Positions 63,933 through 64,000 of a stretch of DNA of 64,000 nt are shown in pieces; within the stretch, counting starts at the first letter, position 1, and every line of letters begins with the position of its first letter. Below the pieces are notes generated by a model. The model had not been told where the DNA came from, ran no database searches, and saw only the letters and a program-made list of their open reading frames with translations. Position numbers and translations under genes: made by a program. The stretch lies in NCBI GenBank assembly GCA_020628855.1, contig JAHDEL010000001.1, forward strand, positions 89,044-153,043, read 5' to 3'. Source of the DNA: Saprospiraceae bacterium (GTDB lineage: Bacteria > Bacteroidota > Bacteroidia > Chitinophagales > Saprospiraceae).

Positions 63933-64000
63933 ATGAGCATTTTGACCGTGGGTACTGTTGCATTTGACACTATTGAGACCCCTTATGGAAAAGTAGATTA
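63933..64000 (+). CDS. PfkB-family carbohydrate kinase (5' end only)
   Basis: Only the first 22 codons are in the window. The sequence ILTVGTVAFDTIETPYGK matches the N-terminus of PfkB/ribokinase-like sugar kinases common in Bacteroidota (the VGSVAFDTIETPFG type). It would phosphorylate a sugar or nucleoside in the cytoplasm. The rest lies outside the right edge, so nothing can be said about active-site residues. Confidence 0.75.
   Translation, partial: MSILTVGTVAFDTIETPYGKVD

Overview
The window is chromosomal DNA from a member of the Bacteroidota, most likely a Saprospiria/Lewinella-like marine bacterium. The evidence is AT-rich coding DNA, five secreted proteins with a C-terminal type IX secretion (T9SS type A) sorting domain, SprB-like and gliding-adhesin-type repeats, M43 metalloproteases, the Bacteroidota promoter -7 element TAnnTTTG in front of several genes, a eukaryotic-type citrate synthase, and the gcvH-vanZ-tonB and ompH-ompH-murI gene orders. 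This assignment is inference; no rRNA gene is present to confirm it.

Layout. 1-4570 (minus): ABC transporter ATPase cut by the window edge, MacB/FtsX permease, acyltransferase 3, inositol monophosphatase and Nfu-type Fe-S scaffold. 4658-12233: mixed single genes (YbhN-like flippase-fold protein, bifunctional FtcD of histidine degradation, long Lgt-like protein, beta-barrel protein, cystathionine gamma-synthase/lyase, HU). 12393-16418: small lipoprotein and a peptide ABC importer (binding protein plus two permeases, no ATPase). 16486-19552: epimerase, TfoX-like protein, GNAT-like protein and fatty-acid desaturase. 19599-23015: Nramp-like transporter plus 5-oxoprolinase pxpABC in one tight operon. 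23294-25028: LytTR regulator and LytS-type kinase. 25236-32539: secreted proteins, including a BNR-repeat T9SS protein, an M43 protease, a VPA-repeat protein and a T9SS partner. 32546-32629: tRNA-Leu(GAG). 32731-38694: coiled-coil lipoprotein, YifB/ComM, ferredoxin reductase plus ferredoxin, GtrA, GT39 and OsmC. 38754-45747: NarX/NarL-type two-component pair, dockerin-like T9SS protein, frameshifted M28 peptidase and membrane histidine kinase. 45744-50555 (minus): gltA, gcvH, vanZ, tonB, tonB, msrA. 50734-52793: DUF3109 protein and hutH. 53038-54890: two OmpH/Skp chaperones and murI. 54971-63878: three large secreted proteins. 63933-end: start of a PfkB-type sugar kinase.

Functional themes are amino-acid catabolism (FtcD and HutH for histidine, PxpABC for 5-oxoproline, a peptide importer), envelope biogenesis (OmpH, MurI, Lgt, TonB, GtrA/GT39) and extracellular proteolysis and adhesion through T9SS. 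No CRISPR array, prophage, transposase or insertion sequence is visible. No intergenic gap exceeds 300 bases. Of nine convergent protein-gene pairs, seven overlap at their stop codons by exactly 4 or 11 bases.

The points most worth following are the Nramp-fold protein with lost metal ligands inside the 5-oxoprolinase operon, the internal duplication in the Lgt-like protein, the thioredoxin-headed giant repeat adhesin, the VPA-repeat/T9SS gene pair, the M28 frameshift and the stop-codon interlocking. None is proven to be a new system.
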